From: Straminergon stramineum
Taxonomy: Eukaryota > Streptophyta > Bryopsida > Hypnales > Calliergonaceae
Assembly: GCA_963920665.1 (NCBI GenBank)
Contig: OY987265.1
Coordinates: 20,589,001 to 20,653,000 of the forward strand
Direction of reading: 5' to 3'
DNA: 64,000 bases
A program made the translations under genes and the position numbers. Below the pieces are notes generated by a model that saw nothing but the letters and a program-made list of their open reading frames with translations, made no database searches and had not been told where the DNA came from. Shown piece after piece: positions 48,801 to 60,723 of this stretch (its first letter is position 1; each line of letters begins with the position of its first letter).

Positions 48801-51800
48801 TTCTTTAACTTCTCGTGCAGCTTAAACGTTTGTGCTATCTTCAAGCTTAAGGATGTCGTGCTCTGATTCTCTTTGACTTCTGTTACATCCATGAGCTAAA
48901 TCAAATGAAAGAACATAGCATTTGCTAATAATGTTGACATTCGATGTACAGGTGGTGGATTATCTCGTGGATCCATTTATAGCAGGGACAAGTGGCTCAG
49001 ACCCCGATTCTGTCTCCGTATGTTCACCTCTTCATTGACACCGACTTGCCCTTTCAAGATCCTTCGTAAACCTGCATATTTGTTGTATGACTTTCAGAAA
49101 ATTATGCGCTTCGACCGATTCTTGTTTTCCTCTAGTATCTCAGTTTTTAAATGAATTTGACTGCCTTGTGTAGAACTTTGCACTAAGTTTGCTCATGATT
49201 GTGACCAGATTCGTCAGACGTTTCCAGATCTTTTTGCGATTGAGGAGAGGTCAATCTCAAATGACTCTCGGTGGATGTTGATTTCCAAGCAAGCAGATTA
49301 TCCATAAATGACTTGTTTCATGTTGTGGAGAATGCATAGTTTACATCGTTGTTTGTCCACTCCACGTGTTAAGTTGTTGCTTACAACATAGGTCTGTGTG
49401 TTGTATAACCTGGTGCAATTTTGGTCGCAAGTAAAGGGGGTTTGTAAAGACAATAGCTGAGGATATTGTCTTTGGGGAAGTTGAGAGCTCTCTTTAAACC
49501 ACGAAGCAAAGAGTGCCAAATAAAGTGCACTGAACTTGAACTAGTGTGCAGTTATGGATCAATTTTGGTTGGAGGGGTGAAGTCAGGCTTGAAGAAGAAA
49601 AGAGAATCAAAGGATGGTAGTTCCAAAGTTCAAAGTGACTCCACGAAAGTCACTTCAACCAAGAAGCGACCGCGAGGTTCATTTTCATTCGTCGGTGGCA
49701 TGCAGGTACTGCAGACTCATTATGTTTCCGGAGCAGATATGCTTTAGTTTCTATGCTTGATTTGAATGACTGTCAGGTTTAGCCGCCACTCTCAACTTTT
49801 CATTCAATATCAGTTCAAGAAATTGAATTTTTCTAGGATGTAACTCTGCTCCAATGATAGTTGATATCAAAGTCTTCAATGTTTTATGTAAATTTTTCAC
49901 CGAAATCGCCTCTTAGGCATGATGCACTTTCTTGTATGAATCAGAAGTGCTGGTTTATACTCATTTCTACCTGACCTAAGAATGTGTGTTTTGATATTTA
50001 CCCAGACATTGGCTCATGCACTAAGCGAAAAGCTTGACGAGGACAGCTTGGAGCTGAATTCATCTGTGTTGAGCCTTGCAAGCAACCAACAAGGAAACCC
50101 GTTGAGGAATAATTGGACTATCAAATACAGCAAGGAAGGTTCACAGCCAGAGGAGAAACACTTTGATGCTGTAATTTTAACTGTACGTCGTCCCTTCTAC
50201 CTTTGAAGCTATGTTATGTCCCCCATCTGTTATTCAAGTGTTGCAAGTTTCTGAGACTTTATTGCCTTCCTTCAAGCTATGTTTGATTTCCTTGTGCACT
50301 TTATTGTTGTGGTCTCAGACTTGTCTTCGAAGCTTATCCTCTAGTTCCAATCGTAGATTTTTTTCAAGTAACTCGATGAGGAAATACCGTCCAAGATTTG
50401 AGACAGGGATTTGGGTATTTCAATAATGTACTTGGTGTTCGCAGACCCCGTTGCATAACATGCGAGAAATAGGTATCAAGAAGGACGGTATACCATATTC
50501 CCTCGACTTCGTTCCAGAGGTCCTTTGACATCGCTACTATTATTTTCATTCCTCATCTGGTGATGGATATTGTTTTAATTGGTTATGTCTCTTGCTTAAT
50601 CGTCTAATAGACATCTGAATAACTGCATGTCGTTGTATTCTGATGTACGTACTTGTTTTCTATCCACTATTTGACTTGATACCAATCGAACTCTCAGATT
50701 TATATAATTTTTTGGTGTGTAGCAGGTAGTATATCAGCCCATGTCAGTGGTTGTAACGGCCTTCAAGGAAACTGATGTAAAGAACGCTCTGACAGGTTTC
50801 GGCGTACTTGTTCCTCGAAGGGAGAAAAAGAACGGATTTTTCACTCTTGGTATTTCTCTTACAATTTAGATTCTAACTTGTCTCAATCAAACGACCCCTC
50901 TGGAATTACATTTTCAGAATATTGCCCCCCAAATAACAGTGGTTACCCTTTTGATCACCTGGCGTTTTCTACTCCTTTTTGCTACTTGGTGTAGTTGCGC
51001 ATTACAAGCTTTATCAATTTCAAAGTATTTGTCATTGTTTTGTCCAGGTACGCTATTTTCGTCATCCATGTTCCCTGATCGTGCCCCGCCTGGTCAGGTG
51101 GTCTTCACGACCTTTGTTGGAGGCAGTCGAAGCAGAGCTTTAGCATCCGCCCCCTTGTAAACATCTTTTGTCATTCTATTAGCATGTGCATGGCCTTCCT
51201 TCTCTGGGCCAACTGTTAATCCCTAAAATGATGGTTTTAGAAGGACCGATTTGATGATCGTATTGTAAAGCATGTAAGTCAGACAGTGTCAAGTTCTATA
51301 TCACCAGAATCAGTAAAGAATATTGCATATAGACTATGTTGGTTGAAAATTAAATAAAAGTTGGACAAAAGAAAGTGTCCTTATGATCCAATCAAAAGTG
51401 CTAAAAAAAGACAAGGCCCAAAATGGGCCTCTTTGGCCTTTAAGGGTTAAAATCCAAAATCGAACTCCCTTTTTTCTTATGTGGCAGTGATGAGGTAAAA
51501 GAAGTGGCTTTGAAGGATTTGCGGAGGCTTGTGGGAGCTGAAGGTCCTCCTGTTGCCACGAAGTGAGTAAAAGCCGTGTCTCGAACCATTTGCATCTCGT
51601 CTCACTTGCTCTTTGAATTTGTGATTTTACGGTGTCAAGTCCTAAAGTGCTGTAAACTAATCATCGTATGCTGACTTTTTGACAGACATGTTTACTGGCA
51701 ACAAGCTTTCCCGCAGTACAGTCTGGGGTATAATGAATTCTTGAGTGCCCTTGAGAAGATGGAAGCTAACCTCCCTGGGCTGGTCTACGCTGGTATTACA

Positions 51801-52401
51801 TCCATTGGCCTTCATAATCCTCTGCTATTGCTTTCATAGCTACATGGTGCGTGTCAGTTGGAAAAGAGGAGGGTCCAGAGTTATTTCCCCTCCCCTCCCC
51901 TTCACTCTGTAAGAGTCATAGATCTCGAAGATCTGACAGTCCTAATTTAATCTGGAGGAGAAGGTTATGCCGGATAATTGTCTCGGGCCTCCTGACCCTT
52001 AACTGGTTATTTCATACTGCAGCCGACAAATTTTTTAACATACCAAGCTTGGAGTCTATTTGTATGATTGCGTATGTATAAAATTCATGAACAATTGGGG
52101 TATTTCTTGGGTTCTCAAATGTCTTCACGCAGTGCACATAAATTGCTCCAATGCTTGGTGAGCAACCCTAAACGAGTGGCAACATTCTTAGCAGTTTCGG
52201 TGTAAGCTGGGGACTGATACTTTTTGGAACTTATGTGGAGTGAATGTTAACCGTGCAGGCAATCATAGAGGGGGTTTATCTGTGGGCAAGTCCATTGCAA
52301 GCGGGTGCAAGGCTGCTGGGCAGGTCTTGTCTATGCTTGAAGGCACGGGTGGTCGGAAAATCTTCACCATGGCCAGCAGTGACGCGGGCACACCTCTATA
52401 G
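45887..52401 (+). CDS. PPOX2: Protoporphyrinogen IX oxidase, PPOX2 type
   Basis: FAD enzyme that oxidises protoporphyrinogen IX to protoporphyrin IX, the last step shared by heme and chlorophyll synthesis. The 18 exons are 45887-45908, 46847-46889, 47220-47355, 47515-47580, 48049-48099, 48191-48247, 48465-48556, 48748-48784, 48952-49017, 49209-49249, 49552-49705, 50006-50182, 50445-50519, 50726-50849, 51048-51156, 51488-51562, 51686-51792 and 52259-52401. All phases agree and give 524 aa. The FAD-binding [10 protein letters not shown] is at 14-23 with the ribose-binding Glu at 41. Then come [64 protein letters not shown] and the C-terminal FAD motif [16 protein letters not shown]. The last motif is closer to flowering-plant PPOX2 than to plastid PPOX1. 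There is no transit peptide of PPOX1 length; the pre-FAD segment is only 13 residues. Four introns hold TTAA-ended elements. Confidence 0.93.
46545..46783 (+). mobile_element. TTAA-ended MITE, copy B, in PPOX2 intron 1
   Basis: It starts TTAATATCTAGAGGGCCAAG and ends TTTGTTACTTTAAAGGTTAA. It is 239 bp, the same length as copy C, with which it shares GTTTTGAGTAGGTCATG, CTTTCGTTTGT, TTCTGGTGATAT and TGGTCATTTT. TTAA is intact at both ends. Confidence 0.7.
46912..47150 (+). mobile_element. TTAA-ended MITE, copy C, in PPOX2 intron 2
   Basis: It starts TTAAACCTCTAGAGGACCAA and ends TTGGTTCTTTAGGGGTTAA. It is 239 bp of a 330-bp intron, 22 bp from the donor. It is the best-preserved member of the family, with inverted ends matching over about 20 bp. 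Confidence 0.75.
47673..47886 (+). mobile_element. TTAA-ended element, copy E, in PPOX2 intron 4
   Basis: It starts ATAACCCCTTTGTGCCTGAA and ends TTGGGCACTGAGGGGGTTAA. It is 214 bp. The right end matches copy D in COI1 intron 2; the left TTAA has one change. Confidence 0.5.
51216..51450 (+). mobile_element. TTAA-ended element, copy F, in PPOX2 intron 15
   Basis: It starts TTAATCCCTAAAATGATGG and ends CTTTGGCCTTTAAGGGTTAA. It is 235 bp of a 331-bp intron. TTAA is intact at both ends. Confidence 0.6.
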
Positions 52402-55139
52402 ACTGTTGAATGAATTCCAGACAGCGTAGTTCTGAATTTTGATAGACACCAGAGCCTCTGTCCGGTCGCTATCGACCACCAGTTCTGATGTTTAGCCCGG
52501 TTCACTCCATTGACGGCGAACGAGGTGATTCAGGTTTACAATGAGCGATGTATAATTATACAGGAAATCATTGTGAAAGCACACCAGAGCAAAGTAGATT
52601 GTCAAAATAGCTTGACTGTTCATTCAAATGGTGAGATCTAGGAGCTCATTATGGAGTTTGCTTTGTCCAGTTGTTTTGCAGACACTCCCTACCTTCCACC
52701 AAGGATGTCTAATCTGCGTGCAACGCAGATGTTCGTCCTCTCAGAATTAAAAGTGGCGACAGTGGAACACAAGTGACCAGTACGACTTTCTAAATTTCCG
52801 TCTCAAATATGGGAGGAGAGACGATTTCATAATGATATGCAAGTGCATTTAATGCTGGACAGTGCTGCAAAGATCAAAGGAAATCATCGAGAGATTCATC
52901 CTTGATGCTAGAAGGCAAATGAGTCATTGATTCAGAACTGTACCAACCGAAGTTCTTCCGTTTCAGCACTTTGCCTCCTAAACGTTCCTCCAGTTTTACG
53001 TAGTGAATGGAAAATAAATGGTGTCACATATGAAATCCACTGAGTTTGAGTCTTGTTCCACTGTGCTACCACTACGAGTTTGTTTCTGTTTCCGGACCTA
53101 ATTCCTTTCCCTCAAAATGTAAATGTAAATGTGCACTTTACGCAACCGTTTTAGATTCTTTTTCAGATCGACCACTCAGATTCTTGTTTCGGGGTCATTT
53201 TTAGGCACCTCGCAAGATCGGTTGAGGTCACAATTTTTTCTGTGTGACAATCAATCATTTCTATTTCGTATTTATCCTAAAATTTTCATATCTATAATAC
53301 GGCCAAAATTCTTTTTGGTCAAAATAAGGTTCTATCTCACTCCACAGTCCTGATGGCCTTCAACAAGTCCCTCTTCGTTGCACATCGTGTAGTATGACCT
53401 ATACCATCAATTTTACTAAAGCTCTAATTAGAATTGGTAATACAAATCACAGCATGACATGACATTGCCCCTAAGAGGACCAACCCTCACTAGGTGAACA
53501 AGGAACAATTGCAAAAGTCAATTGTAAGAATTGTATGAATTTAATGAAGTTCATTCCAAATATGCCAAAAAAAACCACAATTTTGTTTAGCCTTCAATGA
53601 TGTGGTTAGCTTTGTTGTTCAATGCTTCATGATATTCATACAAGGTTCCATTATTCTATTGATATAGAGATGGGAAGAAAACTTGCAAAAATGAAACATA
53701 ATTTCTAGAATCTTCTGAAGCCATAAAATATTTTGCCTGAAATGCTCTAAATTTAAATGTTTCATCCTACCAAGCTCTCTTAGCCTCTTAGGTGTTATGT
53801 AGTAATGGTAGGACTCACCCACCCACCCTTCATGAATAGTATTATTTTATTGATTATATACTATTTTTTGACCCCTATAAATCTTTAAAACCAAATTGTG
53901 GTTTTCGAGGTTTTGTTCAATTGTTCTAGTTTGACTTTAAACTTCTTCAGGTGTGCAAAATTAATTTCTAGATGTACATTCTTGATGCAAATCCAAGTAC
54001 ATAGCTTGATGACACAAGTGACTTTGACTACATTTTCTATGAATTTTGGAGTGATTTAGGCTCAAAATGAATTTTTGTAATTTTAGACTATTGAACTTCA
54101 AGAGACGAAAATTTCTAATCAATTCAAATTGTAGAGGTATAGATTCAGAGAAAGATATCTAGGATGGCAGTTGATCAATAATGTGGTGAACATGCAACTT
54201 TCAAATTTGGATTAACTCTCCTGGCCTTTCATACTCTCCGAAGGGGACAAGCAGACAGGGATAAAATACACAACCGGCAAACATTCACACACAAAACTCC
54301 CAAGCATAAGCATGAAGAAAAGAAATCCAAATATTATTTCCATGTCACAAGTAACGACGACTTTTAAATAAAGGAACGAACCTCATAAAGTGATTGTACT
54401 CTAAACACAAAGCAAAAAAAAGAGTTGTATTTCAGATTGAATACATCGGACCAGAGGGACAGCAACATGAAAATTTCAGGCACAAAGCATCCGAAAATCA
54501 CTACAGTCCTTTACAGGAACTTCAAATGTTATTAAAATTGACCATCGCCAGATGAAAACCGTGCAATGTCAGAAACCACATCCAGTGCGACACCGGCATA
54601 CACCTCGACGGCAATCCCACAACTCACAAGCACTTGTGACATTATGATTTGTCCACTAAACCAACTCAGTCTGCATAATTGGGGAGGGGGCTTCAGTGAG
54701 GTCGATGACTTCGTCCAACCAACTCTTCACTCTCCAGCTCCACTTGACCTCCCCAGCAGCGGTCGATTCTCAGAATTGCATCATTCTTCGTTTCAGCAAC
54801 CCCATCGTATCTCTACATCGGAACTCTCCACTAAACCAACTCGTCTCACCAGAAGCAACACACTAGTTTCAGTCAACTGCACTCTGGCCGCGTTTGCACA
54901 TAGGCAAAACAACTAATCTACAACTAAAAGGTGCACAACTCTTCACTCAATCAGAGCTGCAGAAATTTAAAAAGCATTCTCAGACTTGACTGAGGAGGTT
55001 GCTCATACTCTCTTTGCTGGACGTATACATCCGGGATGCCCCGAGCGTAGCCTCAGACTGTGAGTCCATTTCCCCCGGATATAATGGGTATTTCCGCTAG
55101 ACGCTTCATGACTCCAGGAATCCACCGTCCAATTTTCTT
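52402..55139. other. Intergenic region between convergent PPOX2 and pectate lyase genes
   Basis: It should contain both 3' UTRs. A left-type terminal motif (TTGACCCCTATAAATC) lies at about 53878. A 116-codon frame at 54566-54916 on the plus strand is Ser/Thr-rich but unrecognised and lies antisense to the likely pectate lyase 3' UTR; I do not call it. Confidence 0.5.
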
Positions 55140-57071
55140 CTACAGCGACAGAGGACCCGCGGCCCTGGTGAGGGCGGGAACCATATTGCCAGGTAGAGAA
55201 GACATGCTAAACGCCTTCGCATAAACACTCGCAGAAGTCGCCTTCGCGCCGGACCCGACGAAGTAAGCGCCCTTAGTGAAAACGTCGCCGCTCGAAGCCC
55301 AGTTCCAATTCTGCCAACCACCGAACATCGGACCGTTGTCGTTGATGCGCTTCGTCACTTCTTTGTTGCCACTCGGACTGAAGTAGTTGCCCTCAGAAAG
55401 AATGGTCGGGTCCTCGCTGCCACCGATCGCGTAAATGCCCCACCCCGAAGAGTAGTCGTTGTTCAGCACGTGGAACACGCCGAAGCGGCACCGCGGCAAG
55501 CGCTGGACCAAGCCCGGCCCGAACTTGTTGAACGCCACCGTCACCTTCATGTTGCGGTCCAGGGTGTCGCTCGGGGCTTCGCCGAACAACATCGTCTTGT
55601 CGTGCTGCTCGTAGAAGTTGTTCGAAACAGTCACCATCGTCGACCCGCGGGTCACGTCCAACAGTCCGTCGGTGGCCCTGGCCAGATAGCAATGGTCCAC
55701 CCACACGTCGTGCGAGCCCCAAATGTGCAAGCCGTCGCCGTCCGACACGGAGCGCTTTATCAGCTGCGTAGGGGACGCCCGGATGGTGCTCGGTCCCGAT
55801 GGTTTGATGTCGTGTATGTACAGCCCGTGTACGATGACGTTGTTGGTATTCTGTATGGTGATTTGCGAGCCGCCCGTGATGTGCACTTGGGCGCCCCGCC
55901 CGTCAAGTGTCTTGAACGCGGTCACCCAGAGTTCGCCCTTCAATTGGATGTTCATGCTGTTGGCGAAGATGATCCAGAGCGGTCCGTTGCGCGTGATGCC
56001 ATAGCGCAGAGTTCCTGGCTGGGGGTTGGTGAGGTCGTCCCCGTTGTTGGTGACGGTATAGATGGGTCCGTTCTTTCCGCCGATGGCATTTCTTCCGAAT
56101 CCGATGGCGCAGGAGGCTAGCGCTTGGCGATGGCTTTTCCAGTTGGGGTCGCAGCGCCAGCAGTCGTCGATGGGGTTTCCTGTGCCGCAACCGCCCATGG
56201 CTTTGGCGAGCGACGCCAGCATGTCATCGGCACTGGTGGCGTTCATCACGTCCGTCGTGGACAGATTCAATCCACTGTACATTCGAAGCACAATGGCAAG
56301 GACAATTAGCAACTAGCTATGTGAACGCCAGGGCCGTAGTCCATTCATCGTCAGAAAACAGAGTAATTTCACTGTACAGAATCTGAAATATGACTCCCTC
56401 AGTGAGACTAGAACATGAATCGTCTAGGCTGATCACATTTCAACACATGAGCAGCAAGTCGCACACTCAGAGACGGAATCTATAAAACATTTTTGAAGCA
56501 GAAAGCATTTAATGAATTGAATTTGTTCAGAAGACAATTCGATGGGCCGTGGGAATGGAGATGCTTACTCGTCATTAGCCTGGTAGACGGTGGCGGCATC
56601 GGAGGTGTCGAAGAAAACCTGATCGTTCTCGTACTCAGCCTGCGTATGCACCACTGGATTCGGTGTGTACGCCGTGTCATCGGCGAAGCTGGCGACCGTC
56701 TCGGGGGAGTCCACGAAGGTATCGACGGGAAGCGCGGTCTCCGTGGAAGCGAAAGTGTTGCCGTCGTAGTCGTAGTTGTAAGTGCCCTGAGAGGTGGGCT
56801 GCGAGGGGACCAGGTCTTGGTAAGTGAAGGACTCGGCGTCCCACGGGTTGTCCTGGCCCGCGAAGCTGGGCATGTCGGATTGGGGGTCGAAGGCGGAGGG
56901 CTGGTCGGGGTTCAAGGCTCGGAAGCCGCCGTGCTTGGGAGCTTGGAACTGCTGCGTTTCGTCGTCGCCAGGCATGGTCCTTGCGTCGAGGGGGGTCCAT
57001 AGGGACGCCGCCAGCACCAGCATCAGCAAATAGACGGGCACGAGTGCTCCAGCCCTCATTGCGAAAGCCAT
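55140..57071 (-). CDS. Secreted pectate lyase (polysaccharide lyase family 1) with acidic N-terminal extension
   Basis: Cleaves de-esterified pectin by beta-elimination with calcium and acts in the cell wall. Two exons on the minus strand: 57071-56569 and 56274-55140, joined in phase (GA/T) to 545 aa. The signal peptide is at about 1-30 (GALVPVYLLMLVLAASLW). Residues 31-190 form an acidic, Asp/Tyr/Thr-rich region without a known fold. The catalytic beta-helix follows: NPIDDCWRCDPNWKSHR (201-217), GFGRNAIGG, TLRYGITRNGPLWIIF, VWVDHCYLARATDGLLDVTR (358-377) with the calcium-site aspartates, QHDKTMLFGEAPSD and the catalytic-arginine segment RLPRCRFG (426-433), then HVLNNDY. The loop GEAPSD is two residues longer than the common GHSD. 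The ATG at 57071 was chosen because it puts the signal peptide at the start; an in-frame ATG at 57116 is the alternative. Confidence 0.92.
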
Positions 57072-58379
57072 CGTTTGCTTCGAGCCTGGACTTGGCTTGT
57101 TCAATGCCGACGTCAATGTGTCCGCACCTGAGAAGCGACGTACCCAACATTATTGCTCAGTCACCTAGTGATTGAATTCTAGGTCTAATCTTCAATGGCC
57201 ATTGATTTCCTCTGGGAACGGCAATGCCACATGTGCACTTCCACTTCTCAAAGGAGCTCAGAAGAAAGAACTTGAGTGAACTTTTCTAGATTCTAATTGT
57301 GATTGAATTAATCTGATCGATCTTTCCTTCGACTTCAATTAGAGCGAGGGACCAATTGAGAATGCTAAACTACTTCTGGAGTTGGAATGATGACACGTCG
57401 CTAATTATTAGATAGAAAAGCGTGAAACGATACTATGACACATGAATCAAAGTGCACTGACTCTGAAGAGCTGAGCATACCTGTGTCGAGAAGTGCGAGC
57501 AAGTCCTCCTAGATGCTGCTTGACAGCTGCATGATCCCTCCAATCTCTGTTACCATCAACACGGCAGAAAATAATCTGAAATTCTGAGAATTGAACAATC
57601 TCAGAATTGCTCTGCTGCACTGTCTGTATGGGAGCTGAGATCACACATCAATGCCCCAATGTCAACCGGCCTCGGATTGCCGTGCTGGACTGTGACTCTG
57701 GAAGTGAGAGACAGAGGGACCGATGAGTGAATCGATGCTTCAGTAGGGGTCTTATAAAGAGCAGGGCAGTGAATCATCTGCATTACTTTGCATTCCGGTT
57801 TCCGTGAGTTAACGAACGTGTGCAGTGCCACAGGACTTGCTTTTCCAGGCGGTGGCTGCTGGCTGCGTGGAATGACTCCGAAGTTTGTGTGGATTACTGT
57901 TCAATCGAGTGTGCAAATAGGCGCGGAACTTGATTTCCAATTTGCCAGTTTCCTTCTCGGATTCCATTTGCACTTCCGGTGCTTTTACCGCGCCTTAAGT
58001 TACTTGTGCTTTCTGCTAGTGCATCTCATTAGAGTGCCCCCCCCCCAAATTTCTGATCCCTGCTGTCGTATCGTAGGATGACTCTTTCAGATCAAGGATT
58101 GATTGGTGTCAGTTTTTTTTTTTCGTGATATAAAACTACATATTCGCTAAAGCTAGGAGAAAGTTTCATTTTCCTGTCCCTTGCTGAATTGTGTCCAGAA
58201 CTATTCAATGGAGACTTCAAATCACAATCGATCTTTTGGACTCGGTGGAAGGTAACTTGATTTTCCACATTAACTTTTGAAAAGTTCAAAGTTTTCTCAA
58301 AATTTTGCTTATTATCTATAATGACTTCATTAAGAGTGATTATATGTATTCTTTACAAAGTACATAATATTATTAATGT
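57072..58379. other. Upstream region of pectate lyase and spacer
   Basis: The first several hundred bases should contain the pectate lyase promoter and 5' UTR. Open frames here (57447-57831, 57788-58081) have no motif. Homopolymer C (58038) and T (58112) runs are present. No gene is called. Confidence 0.45.
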
Positions 58380-58750
58380 ACTTAGAGCATCCCCACCCGT
58401 CTTGCAAAATGGATGACTTGTCTAAGGCCCCAAGGTGGCTTGCAAAAGTGCCCCACACATCTTGCAAAATGGATGAACTTGTTAAGAGGCCAGGCCAAAA
58501 GCCTTGGGCGGCTTGCAAAATGGGGGTGTTTTGCAAGGCAAAGCATGGCTTGCAAACTAGCTTGCAAACCACATGAAACAAGAGCACTGGCACTTTCCTC
58601 CAAAGCATGAACCTTTAGTGGTATAGCCCATTGGATGGACCTTGCAAAGCGGTCCAAATTTGGGAACTTATAGCATGCTATGGGTTGGGTGGTTTGGCTT
58701 GCATATTGGATGGCCCCACATTTTGCAAGATGGGTGGTGATACTCTTAGT
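58380..58750. mobile_element. MITE with about 33-bp inverted ends and repeated TTGCAA motifs
   Basis: The left end ACTTAGAGCATCCCCACCCG pairs with the inverse of the right end (ACTAAGAGTATCACCACCCA). The match continues through TCTTGCAAAATG on both sides. CTTGCAAAATGGATGA occurs at 58402 and 58461, and TTGCAA or close forms occur about ten times in 371 bp. It has no coding capacity, and no target duplication is certain. Confidence 0.65.
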
Positions 58751-59819
58751 GGGTAGACCTTCATTTTATTAGGGCCTCCCAAAACTTTTTTGAAATGATA
58801 GAAAAATTAGGTGAAGTTATCTCAAATGATTCTTATAATAGATGTGCAAGTATAAATAGGGTAAATTTTGATATTTGTGCCAAATTTGACACATGTTTTT
58901 CTATTTAGTGACTAGGAAAAAGCCTTCAATTAATATGCCAAATTTCACTAGGCTTGCAAGAGAGCATGCCTTGGTGGTCTCAAGAAATTTGGTGAACTCA
59001 ATTGTTTTGTTAGTAGGCTAAGGTGTTGCTACAAGCGCTTGCAAGCCAAAAGTGAGAGCTTGAATGGAAAGAATCAACAATTGTAACTACCTAATTAAAT
59101 TCCACTGAACACATAGTTGTCCCTAGCCCACATAATCTTCTATATGAAATACTTTAAATTGCCCATTCATGACCTAAATTGTCCTTTATGAATTAATATA
59201 TATTGATGCTCTGAATTGTGTGATTTGTGTCTAAAATGCATCAAATTAGCTTACACACAAAAGTGATTTTTGGGCTCCCATCAGTTACGAATGCAAATGA
59301 CCAAGACCAAGTGATGCCCACATACTCATGAACAAGGAGGCATTACAATTTTGGCACTCTAAATGATGCATTTTCATGAATATGATAATTATGTGGGTAC
59401 GCGTACCTTGGTTCTGAGAAGTGTCAAGTGTGAATCGACTCTTCCTACATTCTACAGTTAATTCCATATTTGATCTCAAATGTTAGAAAATTAATAGGAC
59501 TTCGCTTGCCTAAAGTAGGCATGATCTGAACAGGTGAATGGTATCAGAAAAAAGGAATAACTAGAGCCATTCTCGTTTGGAATATTTCTGACTTTTCCAT
59601 TTTTTCCATTATTTATCTTTTCTTTGAGACCATGGGATTCGTGTGAATTTAATTGTAATCCCAATGAGTCTAGCTTTCTGGTGAGTTTCTGGGGGCAAAT
59701 TGAGAACTACCGAATCACTCCACTTTAATATAGCTACTTCCACGGAGTTAGCACTGACATAAAATTTAATTATACTATTTCTAGAGGATTCAATCATCAG
59801 AAACCTTGGCTGTCTTGTT
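58751..59819. other. Intergenic stretch
   Basis: No gene or repeat with clear ends is seen. Two short minus-strand frames (59285-59479, 59609-59797) lack motifs. Confidence 0.45.
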
Positions 59820-59920
59820 TCTCGTTCCGTTTTAATGCAATGGGGTCTCCCCAGTTGTTAAAAAATAAAATAAAATAAAATAAAATAAATAAAAATATAA
59901 AATAAAATAAAAAATCATCA
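59820..59920 (+). mobile_element. Candidate retroposon tail with (TAAAA)n
   Basis: CCGTTTTAATGCAATGGGGTCTCCCCAG is followed by about 60 bp of AAAATA-type repeats. An A-rich simple repeat after a short unique stretch is typical of SINE or LINE 3' ends. The family is not identified. Confidence 0.3.
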
Positions 59921-59965
59921 GGAACCGCAAAACAGAAGTTTAGGAAGTTCTTCCTGCATCTCCCC

Positions 59966-60723
59966 GGTCGAGCTTATAGTTGTATGACGAGCCATTTGAC
60001 GAGCCATTTTCAACCACTCAAGGAATTCAGCGTAGGTGCAGGGTGGGTTTGGAGAGGGAAATTTCCTCATGCAGTGAACTAGATTTTAGAAGAATTTGAA
60101 AAAAAATTATGTTTTTTTCGTCAAAAATGAAATTACTGTGAATTTTTTTTGGTGAAGATTCTGTAAAACCTATTCTTATCATGTAGGTCATTTTATTTCC
60201 AATCATAGGCTTGTTACAAAATTGATGAGAGTGATAATTGTGGTATTCTATGTACATAATGTGATCATTCTAGGCTTTCAATGTACACTTCTTGAACATC
60301 TATTTATTTATTTTTTGAAACAAACTGACAATTTCCATTGATGCGGGAAACAGTACATCGAACCAGGAGGACAAGCCTCTAGGAGATTTTTTTTTTTTTT
60401 TCTTTAGAGTTAATGATCAAAGACTTAAAAAGCAAGGCAAAAACTAAGAGTCATGACAGAACCAAAACGAAAACAACATCTTGGAGGGAGAAGCCAGGCA
60501 TCTCAATTGAGAATTCCGGTCTTGGGATGCGCCAGGTGCCACTGCATGCTCATGTGTGATCTAACTCCGAGAACTTCTTGAACATTTATGTTGCTTCAAC
60601 TAGTATGTGTCAGTTGCGAGCATAAATGTAAACCATAATCGATTGAAAAAACATCAACCTATATTGTGAAAATGGAGGGGGGGTCGAGAATGGGTCGGCT
60701 ACCTTACAACTATAAGCTCGACC
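59966..60723. mobile_element. Segment bounded by a perfect 19-bp inverted repeat
   Basis: GGTCGAGCTTATAGTTGTA at 59966-59984 is exactly inverted at 60705-60723. CATCTCCCCGG also occurs near both ends, but in the same orientation. The 758-bp interior is non-coding and contains a retroposon-like tail on the minus strand. It could be a DNA element or a small local inversion. Confidence 0.45.
60301..60390 (-). mobile_element. Candidate retroposon 3' end, minus strand
   Basis: Read on the minus strand it gives CGATGTACTGTTTCCCGCAT then CAATGGAAATTGTCAGTTTG then TTTCAAAAAATAAATAAATA, the same layout as the tails at 43150 and 61470. The 5' limit is not visible. Confidence 0.3.

Noticed and set aside
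54566..54916. A 116-codon Ser/Thr-rich frame
   Set aside because: It is antisense to the probable pectate lyase 3' UTR, has no domain and its composition matches non-coding sequence.
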